Translations under genes and position numbers: made by a program
Shown here: positions 11,807-23,325 of the stretch, one piece after another
Layout: each line of letters starts with the position of its first letter
Numbering within the stretch: the stretch's first letter is position 1
DNA from: Liolophura sinensis
Lineage: Eukaryota > Mollusca > Polyplacophora > Chitonida > Chitonidae
Direction: 5' to 3'
NCBI RefSeq assembly: GCF_032854445.1
Contig: NC_088302.1
Coordinates: 1,056,001 to 1,120,000, forward strand
DNA: 64,000 nucleotides
Notes under the pieces: generated by a model
Databases searched by the model: none
What the model saw: only the letters and a program-made list of their open reading frames with translations
What the model was told of the DNA's origin: nothing

Positions 11807-12660
11807 CCCATGGTAACTCGCTCTGATGACCGTACCGGTTCCTGTGTGGCAATCACCCCAGAGCTAACAATTCTCTTATTGGTTTTTATTTCTCCACAGG
11901 ATCTCATTTGACGTAGTTTAGGAAATATTTAAATACATAAACTTGGGAGGGTTTTTTGTCTGTATTGTTTTTTTCTATATCGAACAGGCCTACAGTTACA
12001 CTGTATACTGAAAAGTTCCGGGACATATGTTTTTTTATTTCAACGAAGATTTCCCAATACTTGCTGTCTGAAATGACCTGCAAACATCTCGTAGAGAGGT
12101 ATATTGGCTACACCACTTGCACTTGGAGAAGTCTCTTTATAGTTCTTTGATTGATTTGTGGCACTGGCCATTAACGAATGAGTTGGCTCAGGTTTAACAG
12201 AACGCGGAGTGCGTGAAGGTGCCATTAATCACTTCTAGCGGTCTAAACTGTTCGGACATTCTCACAGACGGAGGATCTTTGCGGAATAACAAGCAGGCTA
12301 CAACCATTGTCTTCTGCTGTTATCTGTAAGTGGCACGAGGATCTCCTCAGACACGAACAGCTAATAAATTGGGTCCACTTCACAAATCTGCAGAGATGCG
12401 TGAATTCTAACCAAACTGCTGACGGTAAATCGGATTCCTTCAGCCTTTCGCAAGTTTGGTTATCACCATCGTTGCCTTCCCAATGTCACGCTCAGCTCAG
12501 CCCATTTACAGTTTATGTTTCTGGTCAGAGATATGCGCACACCATACTTACACCTCGTTACCACGTGACAATGCTACTGTGGCGCCGTCCATTTGCCGGC
12601 ACATGTCAACCAATGAATTCATTATAGCTTCATTTCGTTAATTAGTTGCTTGCAAAAAAC
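11807..12660. other. Unassigned stretch between two arrays
   Basis: Overlapping open frames of 60-106 codons (for example 12307-12627 plus) have no recognisable family or splice context. I see no RNA gene or mobile element. Confidence 0.4.
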
Positions 12661-13825
12661 AACCGTTTAATACGGGAACCAGTTTGTAAAGCGCTGTTTA
12701 ATACAGAAATTGGTTTGTAAAGCTCCGTTTAATACAGAAGCTAGTTTGTAAAGCACCGTTTAATACAGAAGCTAGTTTGTAAAGCACCGTTTAATACAGA
12801 AGCTAGTTTGTAAAGCACCGTTTAATACAGAAGCTAGTTTGTAAAGCGCTGTTTAATACAGAAATTAGTTTGTAAAGCACCGTTTAATACAGAAGCTAGT
12901 TTGTAAAGCACCGTTTAATACAGAAAAAAGTTTGTAAAGCGCTGTTTAATGCCGAAGCTAGTTTGTAAAGCACTGTTTAATACAGAAATTAGTATGTAAA
13001 GCGCTGTTTAATACAAACGCTTGTTTGTAAACAAGCTTCTGTATTAACTGTTTAATACAGAAGCTAGTTTCTAAAGCACCGTTTAATACAGAAGCTTGTT
13101 TGTAAAGTACCGTTTAATACAGAAGCTAGTTTGTAAAGCACCGTTTAATGCAGAAACTAGTTTGTAAAGCACTGTTTAATACAGAAATTAGTTTATAAAG
13201 CACTGTTTAATACAGAAATTAGTTTATAAAGTACCGCTTAATACAGAAGCTAGTTTGTAAAGCAACGTGTAATACAGAAATTAGGGGCCTCCGTGGCTCA
13301 GTTGGTTAGCGCCCTAGAGCAGCGTAATGACCTAGGAGTTTCTCACCAATGCGGTCGCTTTGAGTCCATGCTGGCTTTCTCTCCGGCCGTACGTGGGAAG
13401 ATCTGCCAGTAACCTGCGGATGGTCGTGGGTTTCCCCGAGGATGTGCCCGGTTTCCACCCACCATAACGCTGACCACCGTCGTATAAGTGAAATATTCTT
13501 GAGTACGGCGTAAAACACCAATCAAATAAATAAATAAATACAGAAACTAGTTTGTAAAGCGCTGTTTAATACAGAAATTGGTTTGTAAAGTACCGTTTAA
13601 TACAGAAGCTAGCTTGTAAAGCACCGTTTAATACAGAAGCTAGTTTGTAAAGCGCCGTTTAATACAGAAAATAGTTTGTAAAGTACCGTTTAATACAGAA
13701 GCTAGTTTGTAAAGCACCGTTTAATACAGAAGCTAGTTTGTAAAGCACTGTTTAATACAGAGGCTAGTTTGTAAAGCACCGTTTACTGCAAAAGCTAGTT
13801 TGTAAAGCCCTGTTTAATGCAGTAG
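12661..13825. repeat. 31-bp minisatellite interrupted by a SINE, with one inverted unit
   Basis: The unit tttaatacagaagctagttt, then gtaaagcaccg, repeats every 31 bases, about 29 copies in all. A family-A SINE at 13285-13536 splits the array. At 13029-13047 one unit is inverted: aaacaagcttctgtattaa is the reverse complement of ttaatacagaagcttgttt. Confidence 0.94.
13285..13536 (+). mobile_element. SINE family A inserted inside the 31-bp array
   Basis: A near-complete copy with head ctccgtggctcagttggtta, body gtcgtgggtttccccgagg and tail gtacggcgtaaaacaccaat. The flanks aatacagaaattag (13271-13284) and aatacagaaactag (13537-13550) match at 13 of 14 bases and fit a target-site duplication, although the host repeat itself also supplies this motif. 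The array existed before the SINE landed. Confidence 0.92.
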
Positions 13826-13834
13826 CAGTAAACT

Positions 13835-15690
13835 CAGACAGCACACACTGTTGCCTTGAACCTCTGCAGTAACCGTAGACTCTGGCATCACAGACTGTTG
13901 CCCAACCTCTACAGTAGCCGTAGACTCTGACATCACAGACTGTTGCCTTGAACCTCTGCAGAAGACTCAGACAGCACAGAAAGTTGGTGTGAACCTCTGC
14001 GGTAGCAGTAGACTCTGACATCACAGACTGTTGCCTAACCTCTGCAGTAGCCGTAGACTCTGACATCACAGACTGTTGCCTAACCTCTGCAGTGGCGGTA
14101 GACTCTGACATCACAGACTGTTGCATAACCTCGGCAGTAGTCGTAGACTCTGACATCACAGACTGTTGCCTAACCTCTGCAGTAGCGGTAGACTCTGACA
14201 TCACACACTGTTGCCTAACCTCTGCAATAGCCATAGACTTTGACATCACTGTTGCCTTGAACCTCAGCAGTAGCCGTAGACTCTGACATCACAGACTGTT
14301 GCCTAACCTCTGCAATAGCCGTAGACTTTGACATCACTGTTGCCTAACCTCAGCAGTACCCGTGGACTCTGACATCACAGACTGTTGCATAACCTCGGCA
14401 GTAGTCGTAGACTCTGACATCACACACTGTTGCATAACCTCTACAGTAGCCGTAGACTTTGACATCACTGTTGCCTAACCTCAGCAGTAGCCGTAGACTC
14501 TGACATCACAGACTGTTGCCTAACCTCTGCAATAGCCATAGGCTTTGACATCACTGTTGCCTAACCTCAGCAGTACCCGTAGACTCTGACATCACAGACT
14601 GTTGCATAACCTCGGCAGTAGTCGTAGACTCTGACATCACACACTGTTGCCTAACCTCTGCAGTAGCGGTAGACTCTGACATCACAGACTGTTGCCTAAC
14701 CTCTACAGTAGTCGTAGACTCTGACATCACAGACTGTTGCATAACCTCTGCAGTAGCCGTAGACTCTGACATCACAGGCTGTTGCCTAACCTCTGCAATA
14801 GCAGTAGACTTCGACATCACTGTTGCCTAACCTCTGCAGTAGCCGTAGACTCTGACATCATAGACTGTTGCCTAACATCTGCAGTAGTCGTAGACTCTGA
14901 CATCACAGACTGTTGCTTAACCTCTGCAGTACCCGTAAACTCTGACATCACACACTGTTGCTTAACCTCTGCAGTAGCCGTGGACTCTGACATCACAGAC
15001 TGTTGCCTAACCTCTGCAGTAGCGGTAGACTCTGACATCACACACTGTTGCCTAACCTCTGCAGTAGCGGTAGACTCTGACATCACAGACTGTTGTATAA
15101 CCTCTGCAGTAGCCGTAGACTCTGACAGCACAGACTGTTGCCTTGAACCTCTGCAGTACCCGTAGGCTCTGACATCACAGACTGTTGCCTAACCTCTGCA
15201 GTAGTCGTAGACTCTGACATCACACATTGTTGCCTAACCTCTGCAGTAGCGGTAGACTCTGACATCACAGACTGTTGCATAACCTCTGCAATAGCCGTAG
15301 ACTCTGACATCACAGACTGTTGCCTAACCTCTACAGTAGCCGTAGACTCTGACATCACAGACTGTTGCCTAACCTCTGCAATAGCCGTAGACTTCGACAT
15401 CACTGTTGCCTAACCTCAGCAGTAGCCGTAGACTCTGACAGCACAGAATGTTGCCTTGGACCTCTGCAGAAGACTCAGACAGCAGAGAAAGTTGGTATGA
15501 ACCTCTGCAGTAGCCGTAGACTCTGACATCACAGACTGTTGCCACAGGCCGTTGCCTAACCCCTGCAGTAGCAGTAGATTCTGACATCACAGACTGTTGC
15601 CTAACCTCTGCAGTACCCGTAGACTCTGACATCACAGACTGTTGCCTAACCTCTGGAGTAGCCGTAGACTCTGATTGCACACACTGGCAG
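13835..15690. repeat. 45-bp minisatellite, about 40 copies, with shortened 41-bp variants
   Basis: The unit is gactctgacatcacagactg, then ttgcctaacctctgcagtag, then ccgta. A recurring variant (gactttgacatcactgttgc, near 14236, 14330, 14458, 14546, 14808 and 15390) lacks four bases (agac). Because 45 is a multiple of three, both strands keep 100-160-codon open frames with 15-residue periodicity (V-M-S-E-S-T-A-T-A-E-V-R-Q-Q-S on the minus strand). The 41-base variants break those frames, which argues against coding. Confidence 0.94.
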
Positions 15691-15885
15691 AGAACACAGC
15701 ACCGGCTTTGTAATATAAATCATCCGCTTACGACGAGTTATTCACCATTTAGTCAACTACAAAGAATGTGACTCACAAATGGCATTCTTCTATCACCAAT
15801 TTTACCTCCATGCCTGCTGGTATATAAATTTACACAGTTCTTTTACACTGCAGTGGCCCGAAAAATAATTTACTGCAGTGGCCCG

Positions 15886-15893
15886 AAAAAAAA

Positions 15894-15981
<88 letters not shown>
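15886..15981. repeat. Poly(A) run followed by an (AT)n microsatellite
   Basis: About 26 A residues are followed directly by roughly 35 AT dinucleotides. Just upstream, actgcagtggcccgaaaaa occurs twice, 25 bases apart (about 15847 and 15872). Length is likely unstable and assembly-sensitive. Confidence 0.97.
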
Positions 15982-15983
<2 letters not shown>

Positions 15984-17078
15984 CTACAAACAATTGCACA
16001 AAAAATTCAGTGTATATGTATTTATTTATTTTCCTCAGTATGTTATGCAATGCCTCTTACACCAGCTTAATATTATGTAATTCACACTCAACCATTCATG
16101 CCTTTCTGCTGACTAGCCACGCTTTGTTCTGTCTTTATACATGCATGCATTGTATAACTACGCAGCTACATATATGTAATCATATGTATTCTTTACTCTA
16201 CATATTTCTGAAGATGGCATAAACATAGTGATCGAAATATAGACTAATATTCTCACTTCAATATTCGGAGTTACTTTTTTTCTAATTTATGCCAAACTGA
16301 TCTGTGGAACCGCTGGATTTGCAGACCAGTTTAGCACCCATTAGCTGTGCGGTTGGCTCTTACTTGGCATTGTGGCAGATTCAACACTTCAAATAAGCGA
16401 TAAACGTGATAGAAAGATAAACTATCTAAAGACGTGGGCGAATCAGCCTCAAACGCCCACATCAGTTATTGGTGTAAACCGCTTAGCACGTTACTGAAGA
16501 ACTTTACGAGACGTGACGTATAAACGTGCACAACGTATTCAATAAATGACCTTCAGCAAATTTGTAAGACTGCATAAACGGTTGTACGAACAAACATTCT
16601 TTGTGGAGAAGTGTAGAAATTCCCTGCCTTCGGCCGGGAACCCACCCCAAACACCTCACCCACTCAGCTCCATCGCCTTCATTTGTCATTCTATATATTC
16701 TGGGATTTTTTTAAATGCTGGCCGCCGTCGCGTAAATGCCTATTCTGGAGTAAAATATTCAGAAATATGCATATATGATAAACAGAGTTACCCATTTGCA
16801 TAGATCAATAAATCTTTTGAATCCGACAGTGTCGCTGATATAGTCACATGTTTAGCCGAAAATATGTTTGTTAATTTCAAGTGTAAATCATGATTACTTC
16901 TAATAAGAATAATCATGAGTTCGTGACATTGGACAGCAAAGGATGGACGCAATCGTTGTTTCCCAACTTAGGCACCTGCTGTCACTCATTATATGATATT
17001 TATAGGCCTGGCCGCGCAGCTGACGCGAAATTGATATCATTGGACGTTGATCGATAACACTATGACCAGATCTATGTT
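15982..17078. other. Unassigned stretch with a possible SINE scrap
   Basis: At 16718-16733 a short piece (aaatgctggccgccgtcg, with gtaaaatattc downstream) recalls the family-A SINE body. Otherwise I see no gene or element. Confidence 0.4.
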
Positions 17079-18040
17079 CATACAGCAGATTAGGATGAGC
17101 AGACTAACTCATACAACAGATTAGGATGAGCAGACTAACTCATACAACAGATTAGGATGAGCAGACTAACTCATACAACAGATTAGGGTGAGCAGATTAA
17201 CTCATACAACAGATTAGGATGAACGGATTTATTCATGCAACAGATGAGGATGAGTAGATTTATTCATGCAACACATTTGGATGAGGATATTAACTCGTAC
17301 AACAGATTAGGGTGAGCAGATTTATTTGTACAACAGATTAGGATGAGCAGATTTATTTGTACAACACATTAGGATGAGCAGATTTATACATACAACACAT
17401 TAGGATGAGCAGATTTATTCATGCAACACATTAGGATGAGCAGATTTATACATACAACACATTAGGATGAGCAGATTTATACATACAACACATTAGGATG
17501 AGCAGATTTATACATACAACACATTAGGATGAGCAGATTTATTTGTACAACACATTAGGATGAGCAGATTTATACATACAACACATTAAGATGAGCAGAT
17601 TTATTTGTACAACACATTAGGATGAGCAGATTTATACATACAACACATTAGGATGAGCAGATTTATTCATGCAACACATTATGATGAGCAGATTTATACA
17701 TACAACACATTAGGATGAGCAGATTTATTTGTACAACACATTAGGATGAGCAGATTTATTTGTACAACACATTAGGATGAGCAGATTTATACATACAACA
17801 CATTAGGATGAGCAGATTTATTCATGTAATAGATCAGGATGAGCAGATTTATACATACAACAGATTAGGATGAGCAGATTTATTCATGCAACAGATCAGG
17901 ATGAGCAGATTTATACATACAACACATTAGAATGAGCAAATTTATTCATGCAACACATTAGGATGAGCAGATTTATACATACAACACATTAGGATGAGCA
18001 GATTTATTCATGTAATAGATCAGGATGAGCAGATTTAAAG
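17079..18040. repeat. 31-bp minisatellite, about 31 copies
   Basis: The unit acattaggatgagcagattt, then atacatacaac, repeats every 31 bases. Two main variants (atacatacaac against atttgtacaac or attcatgcaac) alternate in patches. The unit is unrelated to the 31-base unit at 12.7-13.8 kb despite the equal length. Confidence 0.95.
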
Positions 18041-18079
18041 TACACTTTCCTTAAGGTATTTATTTTTGTAAATTAATTT

Positions 18080-18300
18080 GTTTCTTTATTTGTTTGATTA
18101 TTGTTTAACGCTATAAACAAGAATTCCCACTTATATGATGGCGGAAAACAGTGGCAGGTGTAATCCTCAGACCGTTACTAAAATAGTGACTTTTCCTCTT
18201 ATGACGATCACATGTGCACACCATACTGAAGGGAGAAAAGTGGTGCTTAACCAACGTTAGACTGCCCAAACGGCCATGCTCGCGTCGCCTACCACTTATT
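18080..18300 (-). mobile_element. Possible degenerate reverse-oriented SINE
   Basis: The stretch opens with tttgattattgtttaacgct and continues cacttatatgatggcgg. That matches the order of tail and body seen in reverse-oriented SINE copies elsewhere here, but at low similarity. The head is not recognisable. Confidence 0.4.
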
Positions 18301-20249
18301 GTCATCAAGGCTCGACAAGCTGTGAGAGAGCGGATACATTTCTAATCTCGGACTACAAAGCATTAAAGACACCAAGAGTTCAGGGCAAAAAATGTGAGCT
18401 AAATAAATAATTCATCCTGAGCGGAATAAATTTTAATATGATGATGCGTACATGTACGAAACAGATGTCCTGATTATAGCAGGCCAGATGTCATCCCTAG
18501 TTGCTGAATCTAAAACAGTAAGTGCTAAGGCAGACATATCGCTTCTGTTTTAAAGGTTTCTGCCATAGCTGGTTAGTGTGACGGCACCAGTACACGGGAG
18601 TTCCGTCCGTCGTCGGTCTTATTCGAGGTACTTACCCTTACATTGTTGCTGTGTATAACTGACCCGAATAGACCTTATTTGGCCCCTGTTTATAAACTTT
18701 CTAGGGATACCCTGTGCAAATGTACTGGATATGAGGAGACCAAATTTATTGATTATTAAGCACCACCCTATAAGGTGTTAACAGTCATCCGCGTATTGTA
18801 AATGGATCCTACAGAGAGTTTAATTCAGGTGAAACATAGATACAATAAAGTCAAAGGTTTTTTTAGCACTAATGGCCACAGTCTACTATTTTGGCCTGTT
18901 TGATAAGCTATCGAGATCATTCGTAATTCTACTTTCAGCACTTTGCACATCCTCCGTTTTCGTAAAAGGGACGCATCGGTCACAGAAAGATTGACGCCAC
19001 ATTCTCAGTATTCGTATAAAGCAACATATCATCTAGAAAAAATGACTGAGGGACACATTCTCAGTTGTCGTACAAGGATTCTACATCTGTTGAAATATTT
19101 TACGGGCAAATATGTGGTACAACAGATCCTGGGAAACCTAGGGAATGTGGAAAAGGACTGCATTGAAAAGCTGCCCATTTCATAGTAATTCCTATCTTTC
19201 ACGACAAAGACAAAAAGATTTCTGCGAACGACAACTGATTGTAACTTATGCAAGAAAGATACATAAGTGAGAAGCGGCCAGTTATCTTACTGGCGTCAAG
19301 AAAAAACTAGAGACATCATCGCCAAGGTCCATTACTTGCCCTCAGGCCCGATTTCCAATGGTAAAGCGGCATATTTTTAAATCCCGCGAGGTGGCACTAG
19401 TGTAAGGCAGGACCTCGATCCATTGTTACGTCTACAATGTTACAATGTATTAGTTTTTATTGTAACGTTGTTCTGCCTTTGCTGTGACCTCAAAGTGATG
19501 AACTAGGAAAAGAACGTATGACGTCAATAACACAGCGTTTGACAGGCCCGCCATTTGTGTAAACGCCCCGAGTTATTAAGAAACAATGCCTTTTTCCTCG
19601 ATACTAATATGGTTTATTGGATACGATATTTTAGAACACTTTAGCACCCCCCCCCCCCCCCCCCCCCCCGCCCATGGGATCTTTAAGCTGAAAAAAATAG
19701 TCTCTCGGCCCTCGAGGCAAGGGTGAAGAAAAAGTTTGCCAATCCAAAGTAGACAAATTTGCTCTCTGTCACGTACATACAACACAGCTGATGCTTTTTC
19801 TGGCGGATAACAAATAATCATTGAATGGCAAGTGATGGGACTATTCAAGTAATACTATCTTACTTTTACGAAATTCAAAGGCGTCATGAATATGTCGCCT
19901 AAATTTACATAACATTCCGCTAGATTTAAAGGTAAATAATTCCACTAGCTTATATGTACTAGGTTTGCGCCAGTAATATGGTTTGCTTAGCTGTTTTCTT
20001 AGATCCATGTACTATGGACACGCAAAAACAAAGTGGAGTTCGTCTGCAACAGAACGTGTGTTACATACTTCACACAGTCTCTCTGCGCGTCCCACGCGGG
20101 CACGTCCGTGTCGACCACTTTCAGTATGTAGATTATGAGATGATATCTTTTTCAAGCAGGTCATTGGCCTAGCGTTGTAACAGTTAGTTATCCGTTGACG
20201 AAAATGTTTAGAAATATTCTAACATTAACGCTCCCAGAAACTAGCCAGG
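18301..20249. other. Unassigned stretch containing a poly(C) tract
   Basis: The sequence is mostly featureless. An uninterrupted run of about 23 C residues lies near 19647-19669. Open frames of 60-90 codons occur on both strands without recognisable domains. Confidence 0.45.
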
Positions 20250-20699
20250 CTTCACCAACACATACTTCATTAATAATTCCCTTACTAACGATAACCAAGT
20301 AACTTTCCCCTCACAAAAATTTAACATCATTTCATACACATTACGCAAAATAAGATGTTCAGAATTAACAACTTTGAAAAAATACTTCACAATTCGACAA
20401 AGACGCTGGACATAAAGATGTTTTATGCTAGCTCACCATAAATGGTAACACTAACATTTAACAGTTATTTAAAGAATCGTAAATGGACACTATAAAGATA
20501 TTGCGGCTAAAACCCTATATTCAGAGGTATACATAATTACTCATTCCACAAAGGAATCAAAAAGCCCATATGCAGTTCCCACATCAGCTGGGCGTTGTTT
20601 AACTTTGCGAAATTACACCATTGCTGCCTTTTTTCCCTTTTTTCCATTGTCAGCTACATACTTTTGAACTTTATAAAATTTACAATTTGAAGACAACAC

Positions 20700-21874
20700 C
20701 ACACTCAAGTAATGATATTCCCTTACATGTTCAGGCTCTACTCCATCACAGATCCATTTATCAGTCTTAGTTAAAGTACACCGCGTCTAAATACCATAGT
20801 GTTTGCCTTACTTTCGTTTACCGTTAGACCTCATGTTTGACTTTAAGCATACAATGCATTTAAACTGTCCTGCACCATCATCAAACAAAGGTAAGTAGAT
20901 AGACAGTTCGTTTAATCGGTGTTCACAAGTCAGTCCTGCTCTAGATCTTCAATAAATAAAGCAAACAAACATAAAGATAGGCGTTAAAACCTCGCCCTGT
21001 CATTACCCAAAATGACTTTTATATCCCGAGTTTTCACTGACAAAGGTGCAGCCTGTAAAGCCTCTAACATTTTACCCCTAACTTCAAATTTCATTAGCTT
21101 ATACCACAATGCTCTCCGGTCTATACAATCAAACGCTTTTTGAAAATCGACAAAATAATTAAGTAAATAACTGAAAACAATATTATGTAAAGAAAATATA
21201 GCATCAGTGGTTCTGGTCCCCTCTGTAAAACCGAATTGTACATCAGTATTTTATCATATGTATGCTCTCATTCAGTGATTCTGGTATCAAGTATACTTGT
21301 ATTCAAGCAACTTGTCAAAGGTTTGCCTCTATAATTTGATGACTCATCACAATCGCCTTTCTTATGTAGTGGCATAATGAACCCTTCACACCAAAGAGCT
21401 AGAACTTTTCCATTTTTAAATACTAGGCTATCCAGATTTGTTATGTCAGGAGATAGCAGATCAACACAGGACATAAAGAACGCATTTAGCGTTAAATCCG
21501 TCCAATGAGATTGGTTACATTTGGATTTCAAAATAGAGTCCCTGACCTCCTTCTCGGTGATTAGTACATCAAGTTCTTCGTACACACATTCAGCATCTTC
21601 ATGCATAACAACATGTAAATTATCAGTCAGTTTCTGAATGGAGTGATTTGAAATAATTGTAAAATCTATCGAACGGAATGTTTCCATTGTCGATTACTCC
21701 TTGATTTAAAATATTTCCAAAGCTCTCGTTGATTGCAATTTTTAATCTGTTTAACTCCTGTATCCGCTTCCTTTTGTATTCATTTTCTGACTTTCTGCAT
21801 ATTTTCTTATACATCTATTTACTCTGATACAAAACAATTCTGTCAGCGTTACTGGAAGACCTGTTGAATTGTCT
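20700..21874 (-). pseudogene. LINE reverse transcriptase fragment (ORF2)
   Basis: Minus-strand frames show the basic pre-RT linker (M-Y-K-K-I-C-R-K, then N-E-Y-K-R-K-R-I-Q-E-L), and then a G-F-I-M-P-L-H-K-K-G-D and N-Y-R-G segment near 21300-21385, typical of RT motifs 1-2. Near 21125-21165 is F-V-D-F-Q-K-A-F-D-C-I-D-R, the motif A block carrying the first catalytic aspartate. I cannot find an intact Y-x-D-D box; the region that should hold it (about 20.85-20.95 kb) has stops. At least two frame changes are needed to follow it, for example between the 21814 and 21687 frames. In an intact element this enzyme copies the LINE RNA at the nicked target. Here it is a dead remnant. Confidence 0.85.
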
Positions 21875-22640
21875 TCGCTTATACAAAACAATTATGTCAG
21901 CGTTACTGGAAGTCGTGTTGTAATGTTTATGCTGATACAAAACAATTCTGTCAGCGTTACTGGAAGACCTGTTGTATTATTTACGCTGATACAAAACAAT
22001 TATGTCAGCGTTACTGGAAGACCTGTTGTATTATTTACGCTGATACAAAACAATTATGTCAGCGTTACTGGAAAACCAGTTGTATTGTTTATGCTGATGC
22101 AAAACAATTCTGCCTGCGTTACTGGAAGACCTGTTGTATTGTTTATGCTGATACAAAACAATTCTGTCAGCGTTACTGGAAGACCTGTTGTATTGTTTAT
22201 GCTGATACAAAACAATTCTGTCAGCGTTACTGGAAGACCTGTTGTATTATTTACGCTGATACAAAACAATTATGTCAGCGTTACTGGAAAACCAGTTGTA
22301 TTGTTTACGCTGATGCAAAACAATTCTGCCTGCGTTACTGGAAGACCTGTTGTATTGTTTATGCTGATACATAGAGATTATCATCACACTGTGCTGATCT
22401 GCATCGTCGTATCTCCTTTCGTTCTCTGCGGTTGCATATTTTCTTATACATCTATTTACTCTGATACAAAACAATTCTGTCAGCGTTACTGGAAGACCTG
22501 TTGAATTGTCTTCGCTTATACAAAACAGTTCTGTCAGCGTTACTGGAAGTCGTGTTGTATTATTTACGCTGATACAAAACAGTTATGTCAGCGTTACTGG
22601 AAAACCTGTTGTATTGTTTATGCTGATACAAAACAAAACC
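21820..22640. repeat. 54-bp minisatellite inside the LINE linker, about 14 copies, with its left edge duplicated
   Basis: The unit atacaaaacaattctgtcag, then cgttactggaagacctgttg, then tattgtttatgctg, repeats every 54 bases. The LINE flank tgcatattttcttatacatc occurs at about 21797 and again at about 22434, each time leading into the array, so the array edge plus flank was duplicated as a block. Read on the minus strand, the unit continues the LINE linker frame (R-S-S-S-N-A-D-R-I-V-L-Y-Q), so it arose from LINE coding sequence. Confidence 0.93.
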
Positions 22641-22703
22641 ATATCCTGTGACACATGTGTAAAGCTGCTCATCATCTAATCTAATGTACATTCATTCAGT
22701 GCC

Positions 22704-23010
22704 ACCGGCCACGATAGCACAGTTGGTAGAGCGTCCGTTTCGGGAGCGGTAGATCCTGGGTCGAGTCACACCTTAAAAGAGAAAGTTGTAACTTCCTTGC
22801 TTCGCATTCAGCATAAAGGGGTATAGTTGACCCATATCAGTATAATGGCTCTGGCGGGGCAGCTTACTTGCCTTCAGTGAAGCAGCACTAGATGAAAGAG
22901 TGGTGGAAATCCGTCCTGCAACAAGGAGGCACATTAAGAATGCACTTTAAGGATTTCTTTGTCGTCATATGACTGAAAAATTGCTAAGTACGACGTTAAA
23001 CCCCAAGCAC
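22704..23010 (+). mobile_element. tRNA-derived SINE, family B, complete, with 12-bp TSD
   Basis: The head has an A-box-like tagcacagttggtagagcg and a B-box-like gggtcgagtcac. The body contains gtggaaatccgtcctgcaac, and the tail gactgaaaaattgctaagta leads into cgacgttaaaccccaag. The 12-base repeat tcattcagtgcc flanks it at 22692-22703 and 23011-23022. It sits between the endonuclease and RT remnants of the minus-strand LINE, so it inserted into the LINE. Confidence 0.93.
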
Positions 23011-23179
23011 TCATTCAGTGCCTCTGCTACAGTCTGTCTTTAACAGCATTATAAAAACTTTCCTCACAGTCAATATTCCATTTCATTCTCCGATTATAGA
23101 TCACTGATTTGTAGGGTACAGCATGCATATCAAAATTACACAGCAGTGAGAACATTATAGGCACATGTGTACAATATTC

Positions 23180-23325
23180 TTTTATAGATCACCGATGGAA
23201 AATTTATGAAAAGAGTGTAACTCTTCTGCCTTAGCCAGTACATAATCTATCAGACTTCTACCAGTAGGCCCAACAAAAGTGAGTTCCCCATCACTCATAT
23301 CACAGCCCACAAGGCCATTAACTAA
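23180..23325 (-). pseudogene. LINE endonuclease C-terminal fragment
   Basis: The minus-strand frame reads L-R-L-V-N-G, then D-G-E-L-T-F-V-G, then S-L-I-D-Y-V-L. The last is the S-x-I-D-Y-V signature at the end of APE-type LINE endonuclease domains. Its start runs straight into the 40-bp array, which is made of repeated copies of the preceding codons. Later codons (to about 23030) are still LINE-like but contain stops. Confidence 0.8.

Noticed and set aside
13764-15680. Series of 90-160-codon S/T-rich or C-rich repeat proteins
   Set aside because: These are products of a 45-bp minisatellite; four-base-shorter unit variants break the frame repeatedly, which a constrained gene would not tolerate.
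21869-22504. 211-codon periodic plus-strand protein (L-I-Q-N-N-x-V-S-V-T-G)
   Set aside because: It is made of 54-bp repeat units read on the strand opposite to the LINE coding strand from which they derive.
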